Source: Desulfotignum sp. (GTDB lineage: Bacteria > Desulfobacterota > Desulfobacteria > Desulfobacterales > Desulfobacteraceae). From it: a stretch of 64,000 nucleotides of DNA. Both the position numbers and the translations under genes were made by a program. Of this stretch, positions 50,560 to 59,833 are shown one piece after another. The notes beneath the pieces are model-generated. The model saw only the letters and a list, made by a program, of their open reading frames with translations, was not told the origin of the DNA and searched no databases. Within the stretch, counting starts at the first letter, position 1; each line of letters begins with the position of its first letter. The stretch covers positions 224,839-288,838 of the forward strand of contig JAABSA010000001.1 of assembly GCA_011390635.1 (NCBI GenBank). Reading direction: 5' to 3'.

Positions 50560-51489
50560 GTGACCAACATCATCCCCTACCCGTCTGCTGTCAAAGACAT
50601 TGTTCTGGGAATCTGCCTGTGCATTCTGATCTTTGCCGTCAGCTATACGTTCCCTTTTGTGGGCGTGTTTGCCCTGCTGGTGCTTCCTTTGCCGGTGCTG
50701 TTTTACCGGCTGAAACTGGGACGGAACAGCGGCGGTATCATAGCAGCCATCAGCTTTGCCATTCTCATGGTGATGACCCGTGGATTTGCATTTGACACCC
50801 TTTATTTTGGTGCCCTGCTCATGACCGGGATGTTTTTGGGTGAATGCATCGAACGTCATATGGGCATTGAACGGACAATGATCTATACCGTTACCGGTGT
50901 TCTGGGTTCTGCACTGGCGGCATTTGTCGTGTATGCCGGAATTCAGACGACAGCCATGGGTGATATGGTGTCGGATTATATCACGCAGTACTTTCACCTG
51001 ACGTCTGCCTTGTATACTGACATGGGCATTGACAAGGAACAGATTGCCGTGTTGAACTCCGCATTTCTCATTGTTATGCCCGGTATGCTCATTGTCTCGT
51101 ATATGACCACAGTATGGCTCAATATCCTGATCATCAAAAAACTGCTGCGCAGGATCGGAATAATCCTCAAAAACATGGAGGATTTGAACCGTTTCAAGGC
51201 ACCTGACCTGCTAGTCTGGGTGGTGATCGGACTGGGCGTGTTGCTGGCTTTGCCCGTTGGCGCTGCAAAATACGTCGGCATCAATTGTCTGATTATACTA
51301 ATGCTTGTTTATTTTTTTCAAGGAATTGCCATTATATCATTTTATTTCCAGAAAAAAGGATCCCCAACTTTTTTAAAAGTATTTTGCTATGGACTGATTG
51401 CCGTACAGATCTATTTTCTCATTCTGGTCATCGGCCTTGGATTCTTTGACAACTGGATCAACTTCAGGAAACTGGAGACGCAAAAGTGA
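50560..51489 (+). CDS. DUF2232 membrane protein
   Basis: About 309 residues from a GTG at 50560, with CGGAG nine bases upstream; the track's GTG at 50512 lies inside rpsR. There are about eight hydrophobic helices, for example AVKDIVLGICLCILIFAVSYTFP, VFALLVLPLPVLFYRLKLG and LVWVVIGLGVLLALPVGAAKYVG. The placement between rpsR and rplI is typical of DUF2232 (YybS-like) proteins in Desulfobacterota and Firmicutes. The function is not established; the fold looks like an S-component-type integral membrane protein, which is inference. Confidence 0.82.
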   Translation: MTNIIPYPSAVKDIVLGICLCILIFAVSYTFPFVGVFALLVLPLPVLFYRLKLGRNSGGIIAAISFAILMVMTRGFAFDTLYFGALLMTGMFLGECIERHMGIERTMIYTVTGVLGSALAAFVVYAGIQTTAMGDMVSDYITQYFHLTSALYTDMGIDKEQIAVLNSAFLIVMPGMLIVSYMTTVWLNILIIKKLLRRIGIILKNMEDLNRFKAPDLLVWVVIGLGVLLALPVGAAKYVGINCLIILMLVYFFQGIAIISFYFQKKGSPTFLKVFCYGLIAVQIYFLILVIGLGFFDNWINFRKLETQK

Positions 51490-51543
51490 TAACAAACCCT
51501 ATCGGCCCATGTAAAAGGGGCTGAACCTTTTTTGGAGGTTTAC

Positions 51544-52002
51544 ATGAAAGTCATATTAAAAGAAACCATTGATACCCTGGGTATTGCAGGCTCGGAATGT
51601 GAGGTTGCCGCTGGATATGGCCGCAACTATCTGCTTCCCCAGGGAAAAGCAATGATTGCCACGCCCCAGAACAAACGCGTTATGGAACAGGCCAGGGCAA
51701 AACTCGAACTGCAGATTGCCAAAGAGAAAAAACTGGCCGAAGAGATGGCCGCAAAAATCAAGGATGTGGTCTGCAGACTCAAAGCCAAAGTCCGTGAAGA
51801 GATATATCTTTACGGATCCATCACCACTCACGACATCAAAGAATCCTTGAACAGCCAGAACATATCGGTGGAGCGCCGTTCCATCCTCCTGGCTGAACCC
51901 ATCAAGGAGACTGGTGAATACAAGGTTCCCATAAGGCTCTACAAGGATGTGGAGCCGGAAATCACCGTGGTTGTTGAAGCAGAAGAAAAACAGGAAAAAT
52001 AA
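51544..52002 (+). CDS. rplI: 50S ribosomal protein L9
   Basis: 152 residues from the ATG at 51544, five bases after GGAGG; the TTG at 51532 in the track overlaps this ribosome site. The N-terminal domain MKVILKETIDTLGIAGSECEVAAGYGRNYLLPQGKA is diagnostic. A long central helix (EQARAKLELQIAKEKKLAEEMAAKI) and a C-terminal domain follow. It is in the rpsF-rpsR-DUF2232-rplI-dnaB order found widely. Confidence 0.96.
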   Translation: MKVILKETIDTLGIAGSECEVAAGYGRNYLLPQGKAMIATPQNKRVMEQARAKLELQIAKEKKLAEEMAAKIKDVVCRLKAKVREEIYLYGSITTHDIKESLNSQNISVERRSILLAEPIKETGEYKVPIRLYKDVEPEITVVVEAEEKQEK

Positions 52003-52071
52003 AAGACATCCGCCTGTGCTGCCCGGTTACCCGGCCGGTGTCAGCACAGGTTCAAAACGGTTGGAAACTTC

Positions 52072-53451
52072 GTGGCCAATATCAGATCCAGAAAGTCAGA
52101 TCCCCTCTTAGACCGCACACCGCCCCATGATCTGGATGCGGAAGCCTCATTGTTGAGCGCTATTTTCATCACCAATGATGTGCTGTTTGATATCACCGAT
52201 ATTTTAACCCCTGAAGACTTTTACAAAGGTGCCCATAAAAAAATTTTCCGGGTCATCCTGGACCTTGCGGCCCAGGAAGAGCCGGCAGATCTTGTGACGG
52301 TTGCCAATGCCCTTAAAAAAAAGGATGAGCTGGAAAGCATAGGAGGTGCAGCATATCTGGCATCCATTGCAGATGCGGCACCGGTTGCGGTAAATGCAGT
52401 ACATTATGCCAGAATTATCCAGGGCAAAGCCTCCTTGCGCATGATGATTGATGCTGCCTCAAAAATCATCCAGCTCTGTCTTGAAGACAAAGGAAACGTG
52501 GAAGATACCATTGATTTTGCTGAATCTTCCATTTTCCAGATATCGGAAAAAAAATCAGGTGGATCTTTCAGATCCCTGGGAGAACTGATTAATATCAACA
52601 TTGATAAACTGGAAGAACAGCAGGGAAAAGATGGGGGGCTTTCCGGGCTTTCAACGGGGTATATGCGCCTGAACAAAATCACCTCCGGACTTCAAAAATC
52701 GGATCTCATCATTCTGGCGGCCAGGCCCAGTATGGGCAAAACCGCCTTTGCTCTGAACATTGCCAGAAATGTTGCACTCGAAGAGCAAAAGCCGGTGGCT
52801 GTCTTTTCCCTTGAAATGTCCAATGAACAATTGTCCATGCGGCTGTTGACCTCTGAAGCCCGCATTGATTCCAACCGGCTGCGCACCGGGTTCATCAGCC
52901 AGGAAGACTGGCAGAATGCCACGGACGCCGCGGGTATTCTCAATGAAATGCCCATTTTTATAGATGATACCCCCAATATCACGGTCATGGATGTTCGTGC
53001 CAAGGCCAGAAAGCTTTACCAGAAGCATGGAGAGCTTGGGTTGATCATCATAGACTACCTCCAGCTCATGAAAGCCCCGTTCAATTCCGACCGCAGGGAC
53101 CTGGAGATCGCTGAAATATCCCGGGGATTGAAAGCGCTGGCAAAAGAGCTGGATATCCCGGTCATGGCCTTGTCCCAGCTCAACCGCATGCTGGAACAGC
53201 GCAGCGATAAACGGCCCATGATGTCGGATCTGCGTGAATCAGGTGCTCTGGAACAGGATGCAGACATCATTGCCTTTATTTACAGAGATGAGGTTTACAA
53301 CAAGGAGCCGGACAACCCCAAAAAAGGGACTGCTGAAATCATTGTGGCCAAAAACCGAAACGGCGCCATCGGTACGGCCATGATGCATTTTCACGACCAG
53401 TATACCCGGTTTGAGGAACTGGCACCGGACAGATATCAGGAATTTCAATGA
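52072..53451 (+). CDS. dnaB: Replicative DNA helicase DnaB
   Basis: 459 residues with a GTG start. The N-terminal primase-interaction domain (TPPHDLDAEASLLSAIFITNDV) is followed by the RecA-like motor: ILAARPSMGKTAFALNIARN (Walker A near 220), VAVFSLEMSNEQLSMRLL, LGLIIIDYLQLMKAP (Walker B), ALSQLNRMLEQR and SDLRESGALEQDADIIAF. No intein is present. It unwinds DNA at the fork and is loaded through DnaA and a loader. hflX starts four bases before its stop. Confidence 0.97.
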   Translation: MANIRSRKSDPLLDRTPPHDLDAEASLLSAIFITNDVLFDITDILTPEDFYKGAHKKIFRVILDLAAQEEPADLVTVANALKKKDELESIGGAAYLASIADAAPVAVNAVHYARIIQGKASLRMMIDAASKIIQLCLEDKGNVEDTIDFAESSIFQISEKKSGGSFRSLGELININIDKLEEQQGKDGGLSGLSTGYMRLNKITSGLQKSDLIILAARPSMGKTAFALNIARNVALEEQKPVAVFSLEMSNEQLSMRLLTSEARIDSNRLRTGFISQEDWQNATDAAGILNEMPIFIDDTPNITVMDVRAKARKLYQKHGELGLIIIDYLQLMKAPFNSDRRDLEIAEISRGLKALAKELDIPVMALSQLNRMLEQRSDKRPMMSDLRESGALEQDADIIAFIYRDEVYNKEPDNPKKGTAEIIVAKNRNGAIGTAMMHFHDQYTRFEELAPDRYQEFQ

Positions 53452-55082
53452 AAAAAGAGATCTACGGCAATCTGGCAGGTCTTCGCAACGTTCAGATCAA
53501 ACGCATTGAAAACCTGTACTCTGTAAAATCTGCGCCTGAATATATCATAAGCCCTGATATTGCCGCAGAGCTGGTGCAGATATCCCATGATATCCGCCGC
53601 CAGGTGGGATTGATGGTGGACAGAAACGGCAAAACAATCTGTGTCATTGCCGGAGACCCACACCGCATTGTGATTCCTGTGACACCGGACCATATGGCAA
53701 TACCGGGACGGCTCAAAGGCCTGCGGTGCATCCACACCCACCTGCAGAATGAACCCCTTACCCAGGATGACCTCACCGACCTTGCCCTGCTCCGTTTAGA
53801 CTATATCACTGCCATCTGTCTGACAAAGGATGGACAGCCCGGACCGGTTTATTCGGGTCACGTGCTTCCGGATGAAACCCGGGAACCCTATCAGATACTG
53901 CCCGCAGCCACCATATATGATCTGAACATCGACTGTCTGTCCCGGATCATGGCCCTGGAAACCGAACTGTCCCGGAAAAACGCACTGCACAAACCGGCGT
54001 CCGGCCGGGAAAATGCCTTTTTGATCAATGCCGTCACCCAGGATCCCCAGGAAGCATCCGCTTCCATGGAGGAACTCAAAGAGCTTTGTAAAACCAGCAG
54101 CATCAGCGTTATCGGCAGCGCAATCCAGCGCAGAAAACAGATCGACCCCAAATTTGTGGTGGGAAAAGGAAAATTATCTTCTCTGGTGATAAAAGCCATA
54201 CAGAACCATGCTACCATGCTGGTATTTGACAGAGAATTGTCGCCTTCCCAGATCCGGTCCATTACCGATTTTGTGGAAATGAAGGTCATAGACAGAACCC
54301 AGTTGATCCTGGACATTTTTGCCAAACAAGCCAGATCCAGGGAGGGAAAATTCCAGGTGGAACTTGCCCAGATGGAATATCTGCTGCCCCGGCTTATCAC
54401 AAAGAATACAGCCATGTCCAGGCTCACCGGCGGCATCGGCGGCAGGGGTCCTGGCGAAACCAAGCTGGAAATCAACAGAAGGCGGGTGCGGGACAGAATC
54501 ACCCGCCTGAAAAAAGAGATTGTGCAAATTCGCAAACAACGCAGCCAGCAGAAAGCAAAAAGAAGACAAAAAAACCTGCCTGTCATTTCCATTGTAGGGT
54601 ATACCAATGCTGGCAAATCCACCCTTCTCAACACCCTGACCCAGAGCAATATCGTTGCGGCAGACCGGCTTTTCGCCACCCTGGACCCTTCTTCCAGGCG
54701 CCTGCGGTTCCCCCGGGATATCGAGGTTATTATCACCGATACAGTGGGGTTTATCCAGAATCTTCCCAAAGAACTGCTGGAGGCATTCCATGCCACTTTG
54801 GAGGAACTGGCCGAAGCAGACATCATTTTGCATGTCATTGACATCAGCAATCCCCGGTATATGCAGCAAAAACAGTCTGTGGAAAAAATTTTAACCCAGC
54901 TGGAGCTGGATAAAATTCCGGTGCTGTATGTATTTAACAAGCTGGATCTGGTGGATATGACAGATTTTGACAACAAATGGCTGTTACACCAGGGAATCTG
55001 TGTGAGTGCCCAAGACAAGCAGACCCTGTCTCCTCTGGTGGAAAAACTGGAAACCATGGTCACCTTGCACAATACCAATTAG
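53448..55082 (+). CDS. hflX: GTPase HflX with an extended N-terminal domain
   Basis: 544 residues against 426 in E. coli. The HflX core begins near 190: AIQRRKQIDPKFVVGKGKLSSL, DRTQLILDIFAKQARSREGK, LTGGIGGRGPGETKLE, G1 IVGYTNAGKSTLLNTL near 375, TDTVGFIQNLPKELLEAFH (G3) and YVFNKLDLVD (G4). HflX splits stalled or hibernating ribosomes. The first 185 residues are an extra domain with GLRCIHTHLQNEPLTQDDLT, which looks like a JAB/MPN H-x-H ... T-x-x-D pattern. Similar extensions occur in clostridial HflX. It overlaps the dnaB stop by four bases. Confidence 0.93.
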   Translation: MKKEIYGNLAGLRNVQIKRIENLYSVKSAPEYIISPDIAAELVQISHDIRRQVGLMVDRNGKTICVIAGDPHRIVIPVTPDHMAIPGRLKGLRCIHTHLQNEPLTQDDLTDLALLRLDYITAICLTKDGQPGPVYSGHVLPDETREPYQILPAATIYDLNIDCLSRIMALETELSRKNALHKPASGRENAFLINAVTQDPQEASASMEELKELCKTSSISVIGSAIQRRKQIDPKFVVGKGKLSSLVIKAIQNHATMLVFDRELSPSQIRSITDFVEMKVIDRTQLILDIFAKQARSREGKFQVELAQMEYLLPRLITKNTAMSRLTGGIGGRGPGETKLEINRRRVRDRITRLKKEIVQIRKQRSQQKAKRRQKNLPVISIVGYTNAGKSTLLNTLTQSNIVAADRLFATLDPSSRRLRFPRDIEVIITDTVGFIQNLPKELLEAFHATLEELAEADIILHVIDISNPRYMQQKQSVEKILTQLELDKIPVLYVFNKLDLVDMTDFDNKWLLHQGICVSAQDKQTLSPLVEKLETMVTLHNTN

Positions 55083-55143
55083 GTGTTGACCAACCTTTCA
55101 TTTTGCTTTACATATACACACATTTTTTACAAATAAAAGAGAG

Positions 55144-55365
55144 ATGCAGACAGGACATTTGGAACAGATGATTATCAGCGACCGTGAGAGACAGGATTCA
55201 ATGGACATGCCTGAATGTTTTGGCGAGTTCAGTAAGAACAACAAGCTGTGCTTTTCCCATTGCGCCATGTCGATCCGATGCTGTATCATGCGCAGCAGAC
55301 ACCCCAAAATGGACATTCTTGAAAAGCTGCTCATCCACAACCATTATGCGGTAAAACCCCACTGA
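55144..55365 (+). CDS. Small Cys-rich protein
   Basis: 73 residues. The centre, CFGEFSKNNKLCFSHCAMSI followed by RCCIM, has a spaced set of cysteines like the short C-x-G-x-(F/Y)-D/S ... C-x-x-x-C-x-x-x-x-x-C motif of small deltaproteobacterial proteins that may bind zinc. The ends show no motif. Only a weak ribosome site (AAGAGAG) abuts the ATG. It lies 61 bases after hflX and could be its last operon member. I know no defined function; it might be spurious, but the Cys spacing argues for a real gene. Confidence 0.55.
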   Translation: MQTGHLEQMIISDRERQDSMDMPECFGEFSKNNKLCFSHCAMSIRCCIMRSRHPKMDILEKLLIHNHYAVKPH

Positions 55366-55469
55366 CAGCCATGCCCCTGCGGGCGCAACAACGCATGATA
55401 ACAAGGGCCACAGGATTGTTCCGTTTTCATATGCGAAACGTCACCCGTCATTGCTCAGTTATCAGCTTC

Positions 55470-55506
55470 TAGTAAACAAACACAAATTCTTCCCTGCTGT
55501 TTACTA
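55470..55506 (-). other. Inverted repeat downstream of the FAD oxidase gene
   Basis: TAGTAAAC and GTTTACTA are 21 bases apart in the gap 55366-55527. Beside it, the sequence aacagctaacggctaacagcta is internally repetitive. The hairpin could terminate the minus-strand oxidase gene, but has only 8 bp. No gene is seen in the rest of the gap. Confidence 0.35.
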
Positions 55507-55527
55507 ACAGCTAACGGCTAACAGCTA

Positions 55528-56907
55528 TCAGACAAAAATTTTTCCGGGATTCAGTATCTGACGGGGATCAAACACAGCTTTGATCTTTTTCATGAGATCC
55601 AGTTCAACCGGTCCGATCTCCAGTGACAGATAGGCCATTTTGGTCAGTCCCACACCGTGTTCCCCAGTGATGGTGCCGCCCAGCTCAAGGGTGGCTTCAA
55701 AAAGCTGGTCCACGGCTTTTTGGGCCTGTTTTGCCTGGGAGGGATTTTGCTTGTCATACATGATATTGCAGTGGATATTGCCATCTCCGGCATGGCCGAA
55801 ACTGACAATGGTAAGGCCGGATGTCTGTTGAATTTTTTTAATGCGCGCCACCATGTCCGGTATTCTGGAGATAGGCACCACAATATCTTCGTTGATCTTC
55901 TGGTTGGCAATTTTATAGAGAATGGGGGACAAGGCTTTTCTGGCCTCCCACAATGCAGCAGCCTCATCCTGATCTTGTGCCAAGCGGATGTTAAGTGCCC
56001 TGGATTTTTTGCAGAAATCTATGATCAAATCTGTCTGGGTCTTCACTGTCCGTGCATCCCCGTCCACTTCCAGAATCAGCAGGGCGCTGGCCTGGTCCGG
56101 CAGTGCAAAGGTCAAATAGTCTTTTACCAGGCCCAAAGATGCTTCATCCAGGTATTCCACACACCTGGGAATTACCGCCAGGCGCATGATGCCGGAAACA
56201 GTTTTCGCCGCCTTGTGCATGTCATCAAAACACACAGCCAGGGTGGACACGCATTCGGGTTTTGGCAAAAGCTTGAGCGTAATCCGGGTCACCAGGGCCA
56301 GGGTACCTTCGGACCCCACAATAAGGCGTGTCAGATCATATCCCGCCACCCCCTTGGCTGTGGAAACCCCGGTTGTGATGATATCACCACAGGGCAGCAC
56401 CGCACGAAGCCCGAGTACGTACTCTCTGGTCACCCCGTATTTCACGGCCCTGGGTCCGCCGGCACATTCGCCGATATTTCCGCCGATGCTGCATATGGAA
56501 GCGCTGGCCGGATCAGGCGGATAAAACAGTCCGCGCTCTTCCACTGCTTTGTGAAGATGGGACACGATCACCCCGGGTTCCACTGTTGCCGTAAAATTCT
56601 CCGGATCAATGGCAATGATGCTGTTCATCCGTGTGGTCACCAGAACCAAGCCTCCCTGGATTGGTACCGCCCCCCCTGTCATGCCCGAACCGCTTCCCCT
56701 GGGAATGACCGGCATTCGTTTTTCCCAGGCCAGTTTCATGATATCTGCCACCTGGGTTTCTGATGCCGGGAACACCACTGCATCCGGCAGACAGGAGGTG
56801 CCTGTGGCATCATAGGAATAGCACAGAAGATCTTCTTTGTTCCGGGTCACATACTCCTTGCCCACAAGTTTTTGAAGATGCTTGTAGACCGATGCGCACA
56901 TAGCCAT
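55528..56907 (-). CDS. FAD-linked D-lactate/glycolate oxidase (GlcD-like)
   Basis: 459 residues. The FAD-binding PCMH domain is at about 35-215: MPVIPRGSGSGMTGGAVPIQ, VEPGVIVSHLHKAVEERGLFYPPDPAS, SIGGNIGECAGGPRAVKYGVTREYVLGL. The FAD-oxidase C domain follows, with IVSFGHAGDGNIHCNIMYDK, GTITGEHGVGLTKMAYL and the ending DPRQILNPGKIF. These enzymes oxidise D-lactate, glycolate or related 2-hydroxyacids to 2-oxoacids. In many sulfate reducers they pair with an iron-sulfur GlcF-type partner, not seen next to it here. The ATG directly follows the dnaA stop. Confidence 0.88.
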   Translation of the reverse strand: MAMCASVYKHLQKLVGKEYVTRNKEDLLCYSYDATGTSCLPDAVVFPASETQVADIMKLAWEKRMPVIPRGSGSGMTGGAVPIQGGLVLVTTRMNSIIAIDPENFTATVEPGVIVSHLHKAVEERGLFYPPDPASASICSIGGNIGECAGGPRAVKYGVTREYVLGLRAVLPCGDIITTGVSTAKGVAGYDLTRLIVGSEGTLALVTRITLKLLPKPECVSTLAVCFDDMHKAAKTVSGIMRLAVIPRCVEYLDEASLGLVKDYLTFALPDQASALLILEVDGDARTVKTQTDLIIDFCKKSRALNIRLAQDQDEAAALWEARKALSPILYKIANQKINEDIVVPISRIPDMVARIKKIQQTSGLTIVSFGHAGDGNIHCNIMYDKQNPSQAKQAQKAVDQLFEATLELGGTITGEHGVGLTKMAYLSLEIGPVELDLMKKIKAVFDPRQILNPGKIFV

Positions 56908-58284
56908 CTAAAATTTTCCTGATTCAATCTTTTTTGACAGATACTGCACCTGTTCAAACAGAATACCTTTCTGCTGCAGTTCTTTTTCCACGGCATTCAC
57001 CGAATAAATGGCGGTGGCATGGTAGCGCTTGAAGCTGGAACCAATTTTCTTGATGGGCTGGTCTGTATATTTTCTGGATAAAAATATGGCCACCTGGCGG
57101 GGTTTGACAATGCGTTTTTTCCGGGATTTGGAGACAAGGTCCTGCTCGGTTACGGCATATTCTTTACACACCAGTTTTTTGATCACATCAATGGTGATAC
57201 GTTTTTGATGTTTGCGGATATTGGCCAGCACACTTTTTGCCAGTTCAATATCAATATTGCACCCGAGAAGCTGACCTTTGGCTGCCACACCAAACAACCC
57301 GCTTTCCAGCTGCCTGACATCATCGCACAATTCCTGGGCAATGTATTCAGTGACCTGGGTGGGAATAATGCAATCCAGGTGTTTTGATTTCTGTCTGAGA
57401 ATTTTCACCCGTGTTGTAAAATCCGGCACCTGAATTTCGGTTACCAGACCCATGGTCAGGCGGGACCGCAGCTGGTCATCCATTTTGGGGATATCATCCG
57501 GAAGGTCGCAGCCTGAAAAAATAATTTTCCGGTCAGCATTCAGCAGATAATCAAGGGTAATGGCCAGTTCTTTCTGGATGGCCTGCTTTCCGGATAAAAA
57601 ATGGATATCTTCTAAAATCAGCATCTCGCATTTCTTGCGGTATTTTTCCTTGAATGTATCAATGGTATTATTTTTCAAAGCATAAATCATTTCATTGGTA
57701 AAATCCTCGGCTGTTACATAATACACCCGCAATGCACTTTGTTTGGTGATCACATGATGCCCCACAGCCTGGGAAAGATGGCTTTTGCCAAGACCGGTTT
57801 TGCCCAAAAGATACAAAATACCCGCACCGTTCATTTTTCCCTGGGCCAGAGACAGGGAAGCGGAATAGGCAAAACTGGAATTGTCCCCCACCACAAAATC
57901 ATCAAAGGTGTAGCCTTTTTTCAGCATCCTGCCGCTGCTGAAGCACCGACCGAATCCGGGCAATGAAGCCTGAATCGGATGTTTTATTTCGGATTGTAAA
58001 ACCCTTGCAGCCAATACGCCATCAGGATCTTTTTTGGGAATTTCTTGTGTTGTAAAGGTAATGTGTACCGGGTGCCCGAGTTTTTTGAATTCTGTTTCAA
58101 ACAATGCCTGGTAATTTTCCTTCAACCGTCTGACAAAAAACGCATTGGGTGTAGACAGACTGATGCAGCCATCTTTATATTCCAGAAGGTCAAGGGGATC
58201 TATCCACATCCTGTAGCTGTGATCAGGGATTGTTTTTTTGATTTGAGATTTAACCTGTGCCCAGAATCCGTCCATGGTTTTCAA
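56908..58284 (-). CDS. dnaA: Replication initiator DnaA, divergent
   Basis: About 458 residues. I choose the TTG at 58284, eight bases after AAAGG; GTG 58305 or ATG 58275 are alternatives. Domain I is VKSQIKKTIPDHSYRMWIDPL. Domain III has FDDFVVGDNSSFAYSAS, Walker A LLGKTGLGKSHLSQAVG, Walker B MLILEDIHFL, sensor ISGCDLPDDIPKMDDQLRSRLTMGLV. Domain IV keeps KPRQVAIFLSRKYTDQPIKKIGSSF, but the signature normally RDHTTV reads RYHATAI. Asp and the first Thr contact DnaA-box bases in E. coli, so box specificity is probably changed. No dnaN or recF is adjacent. Confidence 0.88.
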   Translation of the reverse strand: MKTMDGFWAQVKSQIKKTIPDHSYRMWIDPLDLLEYKDGCISLSTPNAFFVRRLKENYQALFETEFKKLGHPVHITFTTQEIPKKDPDGVLAARVLQSEIKHPIQASLPGFGRCFSSGRMLKKGYTFDDFVVGDNSSFAYSASLSLAQGKMNGAGILYLLGKTGLGKSHLSQAVGHHVITKQSALRVYYVTAEDFTNEMIYALKNNTIDTFKEKYRKKCEMLILEDIHFLSGKQAIQKELAITLDYLLNADRKIIFSGCDLPDDIPKMDDQLRSRLTMGLVTEIQVPDFTTRVKILRQKSKHLDCIIPTQVTEYIAQELCDDVRQLESGLFGVAAKGQLLGCNIDIELAKSVLANIRKHQKRITIDVIKKLVCKEYAVTEQDLVSKSRKKRIVKPRQVAIFLSRKYTDQPIKKIGSSFKRYHATAIYSVNAVEKELQQKGILFEQVQYLSKKIESGKF

Positions 58285-58494
58285 CAAGCAGACCTTTCTT
58301 TTCACATAAAAATTGGAATTATTATCAATGGTGCCAAGTTAGCGTGATACTCAGCGAATACGAGCAGACCCAAAAAAAGTATGTGTTTTTCTATGCGAAT
58401 ATCCATTCCTGGTCAAACCGGATCATTCGTGTTAGGAAAAGATGAGCATTTTGTTTGGCACAATTATTCAACACATTGAAATTGCAGTATTTTT

Positions 58495-58700
58495 TTTGTG
58501 AAACAGGAATTTTTTCAAAAATTACAGTCACTTCCCCAAGTTCTTATTTTTGTAGGAAATTTCATTGATTCACCTGTTATACAAATCTGATTAGAAAAAA
58601 TTTTTCTTTGTTTTTCTTTGTTTTTCTTTGTTTTTTGTCAATTTAGACAAAAAACAGGAATTTTTTTTTGTTCTATCATACCAATGGTTTCACAATTTAT
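58495..58700. other. AT-rich tandem-repeat region upstream of dnaA
   Basis: In the roughly 480-base gap between dnaA and pdxA. It has three exact copies of tttttctttg (58601-58630). A 10-bp inverted repeat GTTTTTTGTC/GACAAAAAAC follows at 58630-58655. The direct repeat aaacaggaattttt occurs at 58501 and 58652. The sequence is very AT-rich. No TTATCCACA box is present here. It could be the dnaA/pdxA promoter region or a replication-origin unwinding segment; neither is shown. I see no gene in the gap. Confidence 0.4.
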
Positions 58701-58789
58701 CAGGTCCCATAATATTTACAATCCCCACCCGCAATAGTATATTGTTTTCTTTTAACCAAATGAAAGCCTTTCAATTACATATGGTATCC

Positions 58790-59825
<1,036 letters not shown>

Positions 59826-59833
<8 letters not shown>

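Noticed and set aside
53891-55078. 395-residue minus-strand ORF opposite hflX
   Set aside because: Antisense shadow: hflX motifs on the plus strand are complete, and the opposite ORF is Ser/Arg-rich with no recognisable domain.
58495-58700. Firm oriC call
   Set aside because: There are no clusters of DnaA boxes here and no skew data; the AT-rich repeats alone do not prove an origin.
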